Notes under the pieces: model-generated
The model's database searches: none
What the model was told of the DNA's origin: nothing
What the model saw: only the letters and a program-made list of their open reading frames with translations
From: Oscillospiraceae bacterium
Lineage (GTDB): Bacteria; Bacillota; Clostridia; Oscillospirales; Oscillospiraceae
DNA: 64,000 nt
NCBI GenBank assembly: GCA_017538965.1
Contig: JAFYHU010000004.1
Location: forward strand, 46,754 to 110,753
Direction of reading: 5' to 3'
Position numbers and translations under genes: made by a program
Part shown: piece by piece, positions 9,197 through 20,131 of the stretch
Numbering within the stretch: the first letter of the stretch is position 1
Layout: the number at the start of each line of letters is the position of its first letter

Positions 9197-11695
9197 ATGA
9201 CGGAAGAACGGCATGAGATTATTGATTTTTCCCCGAACATCCCCTTGAAGGTTTTTCTGCACAAGCTGAGCTTTGTGGCAAAGCACTGGCATAGAAGCCT
9301 GGAACTGCTCATGGTTGTAGAGGGAATTGTCGACATTTCTGTGGACGATTCTGTCTATCATCTTGGCAGTGAGGATATTCTTTTGATCAATTCCAACAGT
9401 ATCCACGAGCTTCGATCGGAGAGCGCTGTTCTGATTGCTTTGCAGTTTGATATGGCAAGGCTGAAGGAATTCGACAGTTCCCTTGAAGATGCAGTTTTTG
9501 ACTGCAATTCGACAACTTGTTCGGACGCCACCAAGTTTCAGGGGATTCGCTTCGCAATTGCAACACTGTTGCATGAGAATTCGCGAAGGTCCAAAGGTGC
9601 TGAGTTTAAGAATTATTCCCTGTGCTACTATATCATCTCAGAGCTGCTCAACCATTTTCAGATCCCGACTACGGAAGCCACGCGGAAACGACAAAAGTAT
9701 ATGGCACGCCTGCAGCGGATTATTAAGTTCATCAATGCCCACTATATGGAGAACTTCACACTGGCGGATCTTGCGGAAAGCGAGCAGCTTTCGGTTCCTT
9801 ATCTTTCCAATTTCTTTTACAAATATATGGGGGTTAAGTTTTCTCAGTATTATACAAATGTCAAACTGGATCATGCGGTGGCGGAACTGCTCAATACGGA
9901 AAATTCGATTGAATCTGTCGCACTGCATAACGGATTTACGGAAACACATACATTTGTCAGATGCTTTAAGAAACGCTATAACATGCTGCCCAGCGTCTAC
10001 CGGAGGCAGAAAAAGGAAGAGAGCTTTTATTCGTCCTCTGAGAACCTGAATTATCTGCTGATAGAGCCGACCAATTATCTGCACCGTTTATCCAACTATT
10101 TATCTTTGCCGAACAGTGAGAGTCTCAGTCCCTCCGCATCAGGGTACGCCGAGGAGCTTGCAGTTCCCTCTGTTTCTGTCCTTTCTGCCGGCCGCCGGCT
10201 GAAGCATACATTCAAGAAGTTCACGTCTGTCGGGCGGGCCAAAGAACTTCTGAACGCAGATATTCAAAATATGCTGCGAGATCTCCAGAGCAATGTGGGT
10301 TTTGAATTTATCAAATTTCACGGGATTCTCTCGGACGATATGATGGTTGTCAGCCGGGTCAACGGACAATTGCAGTTCCATTACACGTTGGTTGACACGG
10401 TGTTGGATTTTTTGCTTTCCATTGGGTTGAAACCGCTGATTCAGCTTTCGTTTATGCCCAGAGAACTGGCCTCAGATCCGCAGAAAACCATTTGTTATAC
10501 GCCGTTTATTACCAGCCCGCCGCGCGACATGAATGAGTGGGTCGAACTGGTCTCCGATTTCACACAGCATCTGCTATTGCGTTACGGGAAAAAACAAGTC
10601 TGTTCTTGGTTGTTCTGTGTGTGGAATGAGCCCGTGACGCCAAAGTCCATGTTTGGTTTTGGGGATCAGCAGATGTTTTTTCAGTTTTACGCACGGACAT
10701 TCCGAGCTGTCAAAGACGTCTGCCAGGATCTTGTGATCGGCAGCCCCTCTCTGCTCTATATGGAGAATCTGGGTGATGAGACTTGGATCCGGAGTTTTCT
10801 CTGCTATTGCAGAAAGAATCAATGTATGCCCGAGTTTTTAAATTTTCACTATTACGCGGACATTCTTCCGAAGCTCAGCGGGAGCAATTTTCAACTAACC
10901 TACGTTGCATCCTCCTCGTTCCCGAAGAACCCCGATGATTTTGCTCTTTGGATCAGAAGAATCCGAAAAATTCTGACTATTGAAGGCTTGGAAGATCTGC
11001 CTCTGTATCTGACAGAGTGGAATCTGACGCTTTCCCATCGAAATTTGATTAACGATACCTGTTTTAAATCCTGCTGGGTTCTGCGGAATCTTCTGCAGAA
11101 CTACGATAAGCTGGACAGCTTTGGCTACTGGAGCCTGACGGATCTTTTGGAAGAAAACGCGCTGCCAGATGGCCTGTTTCACGGCGGCTTGGGCATTTAC
11201 ACAATGAACGGAATCCGTAAAAACGTGTTTTATGCATTTCAATTTGCGAATATGCTTGGGAATGAACTGCTGGCTTCTGGAGAAGGATACTTTATCACCC
11301 GTAGCGAGGACAAATACCAGATCATCACATACAACTATATTCATTACGGGGATCTTTTTGCTTCCGGTGAAATGTTTGATGTCACGGAAACCACCCGGTA
11401 TACGCCGTTTGACATGACACGAGGGATGCACTTTACTGTCGATCTCAAGGATGTTGAAAACGGGAGCTATGAGGTCAGGGAATATTTTGTGAACCGTGTA
11501 CATGGTAGCTCTTATGATATCTGGCTGCAGACAGGAGCGGCTCCTCTGGGGGCAGAAGAGCCGCTGATTCTGCGAGATCTGAGCGCACCGGGACTTCATA
11601 GAGAGATACGTCTGGCCAAAGATAGAAAGCTTTCCTACAGCGCAAGTTTGGAACCACTGGAGATTAGAATCGCCGAAATAAAACGCATTGTCTGA
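9197..11695 (+). CDS. AraC-family regulator fused to GH39-like glycosidase domain
   Basis: An 832-aa protein of three parts. Residues 1-150 form a cupin-like ligand-sensing domain (HWHRSLELLMVVEG). About residues 165-275 form the two-helix-turn-helix AraC DNA-binding region (ADLAESEQLSVPYLSNFF, then SVALHNGFTETHTFVRCFKKRYN). About residues 360-810 form a TIM-barrel plus beta domain like family 39 beta-xylosidases. WNEP (Glu478) and LTEWN (Glu607) match the GH39 acid/base and nucleophile positions, so catalytic residues appear conserved. It is transcribed divergently from the sugar operon and is its likely activator. The barrel could act as a sugar sensor or a true enzyme. Confidence 0.88.
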   Translation: MTEERHEIIDFSPNIPLKVFLHKLSFVAKHWHRSLELLMVVEGIVDISVDDSVYHLGSEDILLINSNSIHELRSESAVLIALQFDMARLKEFDSSLEDAVFDCNSTTCSDATKFQGIRFAIATLLHENSRRSKGAEFKNYSLCYYIISELLNHFQIPTTEATRKRQKYMARLQRIIKFINAHYMENFTLADLAESEQLSVPYLSNFFYKYMGVKFSQYYTNVKLDHAVAELLNTENSIESVALHNGFTETHTFVRCFKKRYNMLPSVYRRQKKEESFYSSSENLNYLLIEPTNYLHRLSNYLSLPNSESLSPSASGYAEELAVPSVSVLSAGRRLKHTFKKFTSVGRAKELLNADIQNMLRDLQSNVGFEFIKFHGILSDDMMVVSRVNGQLQFHYTLVDTVLDFLLSIGLKPLIQLSFMPRELASDPQKTICYTPFITSPPRDMNEWVELVSDFTQHLLLRYGKKQVCSWLFCVWNEPVTPKSMFGFGDQQMFFQFYARTFRAVKDVCQDLVIGSPSLLYMENLGDETWIRSFLCYCRKNQCMPEFLNFHYYADILPKLSGSNFQLTYVASSSFPKNPDDFALWIRRIRKILTIEGLEDLPLYLTEWNLTLSHRNLINDTCFKSCWVLRNLLQNYDKLDSFGYWSLTDLLEENALPDGLFHGGLGIYTMNGIRKNVFYAFQFANMLGNELLASGEGYFITRSEDKYQIITYNYIHYGDLFASGEMFDVTETTRYTPFDMTRGMHFTVDLKDVENGSYEVREYFVNRVHGSSYDIWLQTGAAPLGAEEPLILRDLSAPGLHREIRLAKDRKLSYSASLEPLEIRIAEIKRIV

Positions 11696-11715
11696 AAATG
11701 AGAACGCGTTGGGAG

Positions 11716-12357
11716 TTATGAAATCAAGAGCCGTTTTAAATCGGAAAACTCCTTGATTGGCCAGGTGACATGCCCGTGCCCTGCGGCCTCTCCCAAGCCG
11801 GCCGAATAGAAACCTCCGTCGTAGGCTGCTTGAATGCCGGCCTTTGCGTCCTCAACAACGAGGCAGTTTTCCGGCCGTTCATGAAGCATCTCTGCTGCTT
11901 TCAGGAAAACTTCAGGGTCAGGTTTAGAACGCGTGATATTAGTCCCGTCTGAAATCGCATCAAAAAACTGCGCAAGGCCAATACGGGACAAAATCAATTT
12001 CGTGTTCTTGCTGCTGGAACCAATGGCCATTCTGTATCCGGCAGCGCGTAAGGCTTCCAGTGTTTCACGAACTTCGTCGGATAGATCGGAGGTGCTCATC
12101 TGATTGAGCAGCTTCACATAGATCCCGTTCTTTTCTTCGGCAAAGATTGATTTTTCCTCCTCGGAGTATTCCTTACTGGATTGCTCCAGAATGATGTTTA
12201 AGCTGTCCATCCGACTGACTCCGCGCAGACGGTTATTGATCTTCTCATCAAAATAGATGCCAAGCCGGTCGGCCAACTGCTTCCACGCCTGATAATGGTA
12301 CCTGTCAGTGAAGCAAATTACACCATCCAGATCAAAAATAATTGCCCGTATATTCAC
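11716..12357 (-). CDS. pgmB: HAD-superfamily beta-phosphoglucomutase-like protein
   Basis: A 213-aa HAD enzyme. Motif I is DLDGV (Asp9, Asp11), the cap region begins HYQAWKQLAD as in beta-phosphoglucomutases, then GSSSKN (motif II), a lysine at SKPDPEVF (motif III) and VVEDAKAGIQAA (motif IV). This pattern is typical of PgmB, which interconverts beta-glucose-1-phosphate and glucose-6-phosphate. Related sugar-phosphate phosphatases look similar, so the exact reaction is probable rather than certain. It converges on the AraC-GH39 gene with only 20 bp between stops and no clear terminator. Confidence 0.85.
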   Translation of the reverse strand: MNIRAIIFDLDGVICFTDRYHYQAWKQLADRLGIYFDEKINNRLRGVSRMDSLNIILEQSSKEYSEEEKSIFAEEKNGIYVKLLNQMSTSDLSDEVRETLEALRAAGYRMAIGSSSKNTKLILSRIGLAQFFDAISDGTNITRSKPDPEVFLKAAEMLHERPENCLVVEDAKAGIQAAYDGGFYSAGLGEAAGHGHVTWPIKEFSDLKRLLIS

Positions 12358-12834
12358 AGTCCGTACTCCTTTTCTGTTTGCTCGGCGTTACCGGCATAGA
12401 AATTATACCTGCTGGAGAGTGCGCTGATAACGGCGCAATTTACGTTCTGAATGTACAATAATTAAGGTTTGCGTATGCGCGCATTCTTCATTGCGTTTCA
12501 AAGCTGCGCTGTCCTCAATGATCATCTGCTTTCGTGATACCCTGCTTTCTGAGAGTTCTTCCGACATTTCCAGATTGCATTTCTTCGCAAGGGGAAGGTG
12601 CGATCTTCTCCAGATTTGAAAAACAAGCCATCATCCCAGTTGTATCTCCAGTTAAGCGAACAGGCATTTCAACAATTGTCACATCCGCTGATCCATTCCT
12701 TCAGCATCTTATCTTGTAATAGAGCAAATACCGCGGTCAATCATAATCATTGTCTATTTCGGGAAATAGAGTTTAACGATCTTTCTTCGCAGATCGTGCA
12801 GTGAAAATCTGACACAAAAAATTTCAAATTCATC
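12358..12834. other. intergenic region, possible decayed gene remnant
   Basis: About 480 bp without a convincing gene. On the minus strand an open stretch of about 60 codons (12515-12700) reads ADVTIVEMPVRLTGDTTG... and ends in ITKADDH-stop, but it has no start codon, no ribosome-binding site and no recognised family. It may be a fragment of a lost gene next to the mobile-element boundary. Nothing else was identified. Confidence 0.35.
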
Positions 12835-12883
12835 TTGACACGGACTGTTTCGCGTGATATATTCTTGCCATCGAAACAGTCCG
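12835..12883 (+). promoter_or_regulatory. repressor promoter with overlapping palindromic operator
   Basis: A near-consensus promoter: TTGACA (12835-12840), 17-bp spacer, TATATT (12858-12863). A perfect 12-bp inverted repeat, CGGACTGTTTCG (12841-12852) and CGAAACAGTCCG (12872-12883), occupies the spacer and the start-site region. Bound repressor would block RNA polymerase, so the downstream LexA-like protein very likely autoregulates here. Confidence 0.8.
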
Positions 12884-12901
12884 TTTTACTTTGGAGGTCT
12901 T

Positions 12902-13507
12902 ATGAAGAAGGACGAAACGAAAAAAGTTGTGATCGCGGACTATATCAATGCGTTTTACTACGAACATGACAAAGTTCCCAGCGTGCGCGAGATAGAAGCC
13001 GGAACGGGCATTCCGTATGCGACGGTGCACCGCTATCTTGTCGCCATGCAGGAAGCAGGCGAAGTGACTTACAACGGCTATCGCAGCGCACGCACAAAAG
13101 AGATGAACGAGGTCTCGCCCATTCACGGCATTTCTGTACTCGGAACCGTCGCTTGTGGTCCTGGTCAGGAGGAAGAACAGCGCTTTATCGAGACGATCCG
13201 TATGCCGGAGTCGCTGGTGGAAAAGGGAGATTACTTTGCTCTGATCGCCAAAGGCGAGAGCATGATCGGTGCAGGCATTTTTCCCGGAGATTATATTTTT
13301 GTCAAACGTCAGCAGACAGCCAACGAGGGCGATCTTGTGATCGCACTCTTCGACGGAAAGAATAATTTGAAGGAGCTCGGCTTCGATGCGAAGAACAAAA
13401 AATACATTTTACATTCCTGTAATCCCGACATGGAAGCCTACCCGGATATTATCGTGGACGAGCTGCAAATCCAGGGAATCGTGAAAGGCTCGTATCATAA
13501 GCATTGA
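12902..13507 (+). CDS. LexA/UmuD-like self-cleaving transcriptional repressor
   Basis: 201 aa from the ATG at 12902 (TTGGAGG upstream; the open frame starts earlier without a site). Residues 1-65 form a winged helix (PSVREIEAGTGIPYATVHRYL). The C-terminal S24-type peptidase domain has Ser120 (GESMIGAG) and Lys157 (NNLKEL), the catalytic dyad, and a VACG segment where Cys85-Gly86 is the expected self-cleavage bond, as in UmuD. RecA-stimulated autocleavage is therefore expected. It is first in the mobilizable element and sits behind a palindromic operator, so it is probably the element's own repressor rather than the cell's LexA. Confidence 0.85.
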   Translation: MKKDETKKVVIADYINAFYYEHDKVPSVREIEAGTGIPYATVHRYLVAMQEAGEVTYNGYRSARTKEMNEVSPIHGISVLGTVACGPGQEEEQRFIETIRMPESLVEKGDYFALIAKGESMIGAGIFPGDYIFVKRQQTANEGDLVIALFDGKNNLKELGFDAKNKKYILHSCNPDMEAYPDIIVDELQIQGIVKGSYHKH

Positions 13508-13529
13508 TCGCGGAGGTAAAAGAAAGAGA

Positions 13530-13802
13530 TTGAAAAACAGCATAGCGAATAATCGCCTCCGACTCCCGTCCTTCGATTGTCCAAATAAAGAATGCCATGC
13601 AAAAAATCTTGTGTTCGCGGTCAGTCGTGAAGCGAAAAACGAAACTGAACTGATCCCGCTGGAATATATTTCAGAGGATACGCCTGTAGATTTTGCGGTA
13701 GTATGTCCGAAGTGCAAGAGAAAATACGTTTTGTATCGACACCGGGAAACGCCGATCATTCCTCTCAGCGCCCTGCCTCTTTACAGCAGGATCGCAACAT
13801 AA
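13530..13802 (+). CDS. small zinc-ribbon protein of mobile element
   Basis: 90 aa beginning at a TTG, with CGGAGG 13 bp upstream. Two cysteine pairs, CPNKEC and CPKC, about 42 residues apart suggest a single zinc ribbon. The C-terminal stretch is basic and aromatic (KRKYVLYRHRE). It starts 22 bp after the repressor gene and is followed by a terminator, so the two are probably cotranscribed. No family could be named. A small nucleic-acid-binding or regulatory role is a guess. Confidence 0.6.
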   Translation: MKNSIANNRLRLPSFDCPNKECHAKNLVFAVSREAKNETELIPLEYISEDTPVDFAVVCPKCKRKYVLYRHRETPIIPLSALPLYSRIAT

Positions 13803-13858
13803 AAACAAAATACTTTGGCATAGTGAGCCGTCCTCCCACCCGTGAATGTGGAAGCAAA

Positions 13859-13941
13859 GGGCAGGTATCAAGTCCAAAAAAGAATCACGCAGCAGCAGAA
13901 CTGCGCGTGATCTTTGGCTTGATGCCTGCCCTTCTTTTTTT
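13859..13941 (+). terminator. long hairpin terminator
   Basis: Outer arms GGGCAGGTATCAAG and CTTGATGCCTGCCC (one mismatch) enclose an inner hairpin (ATCACGC/GCGTGAT), followed by TTCTTTTTTT. It should end the repressor transcript and insulate the mobilization genes. Confidence 0.75.
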
Positions 13942-14012
13942 ATCAGTTTTGCTAAAAATGAATCACGTACGAAATGCAAAACTGAAAAAGTGCGGCCACA
14001 GGGTGGCGTTCA

Positions 14013-14103
14013 GATACTAAGAGCAAGTATCGACCGGTGGCCCAAATTTCAGAATTTGCTCCTTCGGTCCCGGTCAGAACTTGTTGGGGAGTGCCTTCCC
14101 CAA
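14013..14103 (+). promoter_or_regulatory. candidate origin of transfer (oriT)
   Basis: Three inverted repeats sit within 91 bp directly upstream of mobC: GATACT/AGTATC (14013-14018, 14026-14031); CAAATT/AATTTG (14043-14048, 14053-14058) inside GACCGG/CCGGTC (14032-14037, 14070-14075); and TTGGGGA/TCCCCAA (14084-14090, 14097-14103). Clustered hairpins beside mobC-relaxase genes are typical of oriT. The nick site is not identified. Confidence 0.5.
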
Positions 14104-14156
14104 ACCCAGCAGAACGAAAGAGACGATCATTTTTTCTCACACGGAGGTGATCAAAA

Positions 14157-14627
14157 ATGCGAGGAACATACGATACGCCCAAGCGCAGTCATGTCATCAA
14201 GACGCGCCTGGACGATGACGAGTACGAATTCTTTTTGCGGAAGTGCAAGGTTTACGGAATGAATCAATCGGAGATGATCCGCGCTTCCTTGGATAAGCTC
14301 GTTATCAACCCCGTGATCAAATTCTCGCCGGTGAACAAAGAACTTTTATCAAAAATCGACGAGCTGATCACCGAGGGAAAACGCATCGGGAACAATCTCA
14401 ATCAGATCGCTCGCGCTCTCAATTCCGGTTATCCCGATCAATCTCTTGATGCAGATATCCGCCGCGCGCTCGGCGATCTGGCGGAATGGAAATACAGGAT
14501 TTTGCAGGAGGTGGGAAGCGCCATTGGCAACGATCAAACATTTGAGCTCGAAAAACTCGGACCTCGGGGCCGCCGAGCGTTACTTGATCTTTCAGCACAA
14601 CGAGAGCAACAACAAACCGGTTCTTGA
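14157..14627 (+). CDS. mobC: MobC-type mobilization accessory protein
   Basis: 156 aa with an excellent ribosome-binding site (CGGAGGTGAT). The N-terminal half resembles a ribbon-helix-helix protein (KTRLDDDEYEFFLRKCKVYGMNQSEMIRASL). The central GKRIGNNLNQIARALNSG is the conserved MobC motif. These proteins bind oriT and help the relaxase open the DNA. The last 104 bp overlap the relaxase gene in another frame, so its C-terminal tail (from about residue 123) is encoded in shared DNA. Such overlap is known for this gene pair. Confidence 0.85.
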   Translation: MRGTYDTPKRSHVIKTRLDDDEYEFFLRKCKVYGMNQSEMIRASLDKLVINPVIKFSPVNKELLSKIDELITEGKRIGNNLNQIARALNSGYPDQSLDADIRRALGDLAEWKYRILQEVGSAIGNDQTFELEKLGPRGRRALLDLSAQREQQQTGS

Positions 14628-16104
14628 TGAATACGGACATCTCATTCCGCGTGAGGATTACCGCATCGACACCGTGCTATGCGGCGGCGAGGATTTCGCG
14701 ATTGCCTGCATGAAAACGAATCTCGCCTATAACAAAAATCTTTCCCGCGGCGATATTAAGACGCATCATTACATCATCAGCTTTGATCCGAGAGACGCGG
14801 AAGACAACGGCCTGACGATGGATCGCGCGCATGAGCTGGGACTCGAGTTTTGCAAAAAACATTTCCCCGGCCATCAGGCTTTGGTCGCAACGCACCCGGA
14901 CGGTCACAACAAAAGCGGCAACATTCACGTCCATATCGTCATCAACAGTCTGCGCATCGAGCGCGTCCCTCGGATGCCATACATGGATAAAGACTGCGAT
15001 ATGCTGCCCGGCATGAAGCACCGATGTACATCCGCTGCGCTCCGTTATTTCCGCGCGGAAGTGATGGAAATGTGCCAGCGGGAAGGGCTGTATCAGATCG
15101 ATTTGCTCAACGGCAGCAATAACAGAATTACCGAACGCGAGTATTGGGCGCAGAAGCAGGGACAGAAAAAGCTCGACGAACAAAACGCCGAGTTGATCGC
15201 AAAAGGCGAAGAACCGAAGCAGACGAAGTTTGAAACGGACAAACAGATCCTCCGCCAGCAGATCCGCGCCGCGCTCAAGAAATCCAAAACGCTGGAAGAT
15301 TTCTTTGATTATCTTTTGGAGGATTACGGCATTGCGGTCAAAGAGAGCCGAGGACGATTCAGCTATCTGACGCCGGAGCGCACAAAGCCGATCACATCTC
15401 GAAAGCTCGGCGACGATTTTTCCAAAGAAGCGATCCTCGCCGCGTTGGAGCAAAACGCTGCGCATGTCATTCCGTCTGTCCGTCAAAAGGTCCCGGTTGA
15501 GAAATCGGAGATCGAAAAGCTGATCGATCTCGAAGCCAAGCGTGCCGAAGGAAAAGGCGAAGGATACATCCATTGGGGAACGGTCTTCAATCTGAAAACG
15601 ATGGCGAAGACGCTTTTGTATTTGCAGGAAAACGGACTGACCGATCTGGACGCGCTCGACGCCGCGCTTGCAGAATCACACGAGGAAACAAAAACCACCC
15701 GTGCGGATCTGAAAAAGATCGAGGCGGAGCTGAACGCGAAAAAGGAATTGCAGCGACATGTCCTGAATGCCCGCGACGCGAAAGAGCTGCACGCGGAGTA
15801 TCTGAAGCTGCCGAAGAAAAAGCAGGAAAAGTTTTACGAGGAAAACCGTCCGGCGCTTATGCTCTACGACGCGGCCATGCGGTATTTCAAAGAAAACGGT
15901 GTCAAAACGATTCCTACCGCCAAGCGAATCCAGGACGAGATCGAAGATCTGACTTCTGCCAAAAACGCCGGGTACACCGAGTACCGCGAGAGCCAAAAGC
16001 GGGAAAAGGAGCTTCAGACTGTCAAGGTCAACATCGAAAAAATGCTCCGGCAGCAAGAGCCGGAGACTGAGTTGAATCGCAAAATGGACGAACTGGAGCT
16101 TTAG
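14524..16104 (+). CDS. relaxase/mobilization nuclease
   Basis: 526 aa. The start is placed at TTG 14524, where AGGAGGTGG precedes by about 10 bp and the protein then begins M-ATIKHLSSKN, the usual start of this family. The open frame upstream lies within mobC. Tyr20 (AAERYL) is a candidate nucleophile. HYIISFDP and a cluster HPDGHN...HVH (His135, His137) are the metal-binding histidines of relaxases. The C-terminal half is charged and coiled-coil rich (about residues 340-525). It nicks oriT and pilots the strand. The family is widespread in Clostridia elements. Confidence 0.9.
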   Translation: MATIKHLSSKNSDLGAAERYLIFQHNESNNKPVLDEYGHLIPREDYRIDTVLCGGEDFAIACMKTNLAYNKNLSRGDIKTHHYIISFDPRDAEDNGLTMDRAHELGLEFCKKHFPGHQALVATHPDGHNKSGNIHVHIVINSLRIERVPRMPYMDKDCDMLPGMKHRCTSAALRYFRAEVMEMCQREGLYQIDLLNGSNNRITEREYWAQKQGQKKLDEQNAELIAKGEEPKQTKFETDKQILRQQIRAALKKSKTLEDFFDYLLEDYGIAVKESRGRFSYLTPERTKPITSRKLGDDFSKEAILAALEQNAAHVIPSVRQKVPVEKSEIEKLIDLEAKRAEGKGEGYIHWGTVFNLKTMAKTLLYLQENGLTDLDALDAALAESHEETKTTRADLKKIEAELNAKKELQRHVLNARDAKELHAEYLKLPKKKQEKFYEENRPALMLYDAAMRYFKENGVKTIPTAKRIQDEIEDLTSAKNAGYTEYRESQKREKELQTVKVNIEKMLRQQEPETELNRKMDELEL

Positions 16105-16420
16105 CTCCGGCGTCACGCTTTAGGCATTGAAAAGCGCAGTAGTCATGCGGGTTCCAGAGCGCGATTTTGACGAGGCAATACGATTTCACGTTTACCCCGA
16201 TTTTGGGTTTCTAAACGCTAACAGAAATCCGGCAGTTCGCTGCCGCTGCGAAAATGAAATGGAAGCCATGAGGGAAAATCGTCAGATTTGTTCAGTCGAG
16301 GGTATGGGGAGCAGTCATCCCCAACGAGATGGCCGCGGGCGACAAAAATCATTTTTGAGTTTTTGGCTGCCATAGCCGTATCTTGCTTTAGAAATGTCGC
16401 AGAAAGGAAAACATGAAAAA
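16105..16420 (+). other. intergenic region within mobile element
   Basis: 316 bp between relaxase and the next gene. An 82-codon open frame (16127-16375) has no ribosome-binding site and low-complexity sequence, so it is not called. The stretch around 16305-16385 looks like a conserved untranslated segment of such elements, but no terminator or known motif was identified. Confidence 0.4.
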
Positions 16421-18535
<2,115 letters not shown>

Positions 18536-18565
18536 CCTGAAAAAACGATAAAACTATCTTATGGG

Positions 18566-18596
18566 GCGTGGCCTTTTGGGGCTGCGCACTTTTTTT
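18566..18596 (+). terminator. rho-independent terminator after recombinase
   Basis: GCGTGGCC (18566-18573) pairs with GGCTGCGC (18580-18587) with two G-U pairs, followed by AC and seven T. It should end the mobile-element transcript before the next gene. Confidence 0.6.
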
Positions 18597-18616
18597 GTGA
18601 TAGTGAGCGATGAAAA

Positions 18617-20113
18617 ATGGAATTTGCTTCAGTTACCTTTATCTGGGTATTTCTGCCAAGCTGTTTAATACTCTTTTACTTACTTTACTTGGTACAAGAG
18701 CCAAATCACAGAATATCGGCTCAAAATGTGTTACTATTAGTATTTAGCTTTGTTTTTTACCTTTGGGGTGGCGTGTATGCGTTGCTGTTGTTCCTTTGTA
18801 TGATCCTGTTCAACTACGGTGCAGGAATATGGATTGATTGTTTCTCTGGAGAGGAAGATGTTTTTAAGAAAAGCAGAAAAGGAGTTTTTGTCGCTGCTGT
18901 TTTAGGAAATCTTCTTCTGCTTTGCTTCTTCAAGTATTTTAATATATTGTGGTCATTTGCAAGAATTATAGTTGGACCGAAAGAAGGGCTAAAGAGCTTT
19001 ATAATCGATATAATGAAATGTGATGGAAGCAATGGGACTAGACGGATAGGCCTGCCACTTGCTATATCTTTCGTTGTTTTTCAGTCGATTTCGTATTTAG
19101 CAGATGTATATAAAAGAAAGATACAGGCGGAGAAGAGTTTGCTCTCATTCGCATTATATCTTTCTTTTTTTGCACAGTTAGTCCAAGGACCTATCATGCG
19201 CTATGAAATTCTTGGAAAACAAATAAAAGACAGGACCCCATCTGTTGAACTGTTTGGAGATGGAGTTAAACGTTTTTGTTACGGACTTGGCAAAAAAGTC
19301 ATTATTGCGAACACGATAGCAATTGCCTCAGATAGAATCTGGGGGCTGGATCTGAGTCAGATATGTACTGCAGAAGCCTGGATAGGTGTACTATTATACT
19401 CTTTGCAGATTTATTACGACTTTTCCGGCTATTCCGATATGGCAATTGGAATCGGGAAAATGTTCGGTTTTTCATTGAGTGAAAACTTCAATTACCCTTA
19501 TACGTCCTCGTCTATTCAGGAGTTCTGGCGAAGATGGCATATGACGTTGTCTTTCTGGTTCAGGGATTATCTTTATATTCCCCTTGGAGGGAATCGAAAG
19601 GGATTGAGAAGAACACTCTTCAATCTTTTCGTTGTGTTTCTCGCGACAGGAATCTGGCATGGGGCAAATTTGACTTTTGTTGTATGGGGAGTATGGTTTG
19701 CTTTTCTCAGCATTATCGAGCGGCTGTTTCTGGGAAATCTTCTTTCAAAAAATCCAATTAAGTTTATAAACTGGTTATATACAATATTTGCGGTTTCCTT
19801 CGGATGGGTATTTTTCAGATCTCCACATTTATATCATGCGTACAAATATATAAAAGTAATGTTTATGGGAGTTCCAGAACAGCTTGGGACTTCTATAGCA
19901 AGCTATTTCAATGCTGATCTAATAATTGCGGTTGTTTTTGGCATTCTGCTTTCCGGGATGATACAACGATTAGTGCAACCAGTTTACCAAAAAGCAAAAC
20001 ATGTATTGCTTGTAAAAGCAATTGAGATTGTATTGCCATTAACAATATTTGGATGGTCATTGCTGCTTTTGCTTTCCGGCTCGTATAATCCTTCGATCTA
20101 TGGAGCGTTCTAA
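18617..20113 (+). CDS. MBOAT-family O-acyltransferase (AlgI/DltB-like)
   Basis: A 498-aa polytopic membrane protein with about ten to twelve hydrophobic segments. The MBOAT signature includes IYYDFSGYSDMAIGIG, the NFNYPY/SIQEFWRRWHMTLS segment and the active-site histidine in GIWHGAN (His348). AlgI-like members pass an acetyl group across the membrane to a cell-surface polysaccharide together with an AlgX/AlgJ-type partner, which is the next gene. The region is clearly AT-richer than its surroundings, suggesting transfer. It starts 98 bp after the recombinase with a weak ribosome-binding site. It may be cargo of the element or a neighbour at the insertion site. Confidence 0.9.
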   Translation: MEFASVTFIWVFLPSCLILFYLLYLVQEPNHRISAQNVLLLVFSFVFYLWGGVYALLLFLCMILFNYGAGIWIDCFSGEEDVFKKSRKGVFVAAVLGNLLLLCFFKYFNILWSFARIIVGPKEGLKSFIIDIMKCDGSNGTRRIGLPLAISFVVFQSISYLADVYKRKIQAEKSLLSFALYLSFFAQLVQGPIMRYEILGKQIKDRTPSVELFGDGVKRFCYGLGKKVIIANTIAIASDRIWGLDLSQICTAEAWIGVLLYSLQIYYDFSGYSDMAIGIGKMFGFSLSENFNYPYTSSSIQEFWRRWHMTLSFWFRDYLYIPLGGNRKGLRRTLFNLFVVFLATGIWHGANLTFVVWGVWFAFLSIIERLFLGNLLSKNPIKFINWLYTIFAVSFGWVFFRSPHLYHAYKYIKVMFMGVPEQLGTSIASYFNADLIIAVVFGILLSGMIQRLVQPVYQKAKHVLLVKAIEIVLPLTIFGWSLLLLLSGSYNPSIYGAF

Positions 20114-20131
20114 CCCAATGGAGAATGTAGG

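Noticed and set aside
12902-13507. Cellular LexA
   Set aside because: The gene sits at the head of a mobilizable element, has an atypical operator and a UmuD-like Cys-Gly cleavage site, so an element-specific repressor is more likely.
16127-16375. 82-codon open frame between relaxase and the small acidic gene
   Set aside because: No ribosome-binding site and no recognisable composition.
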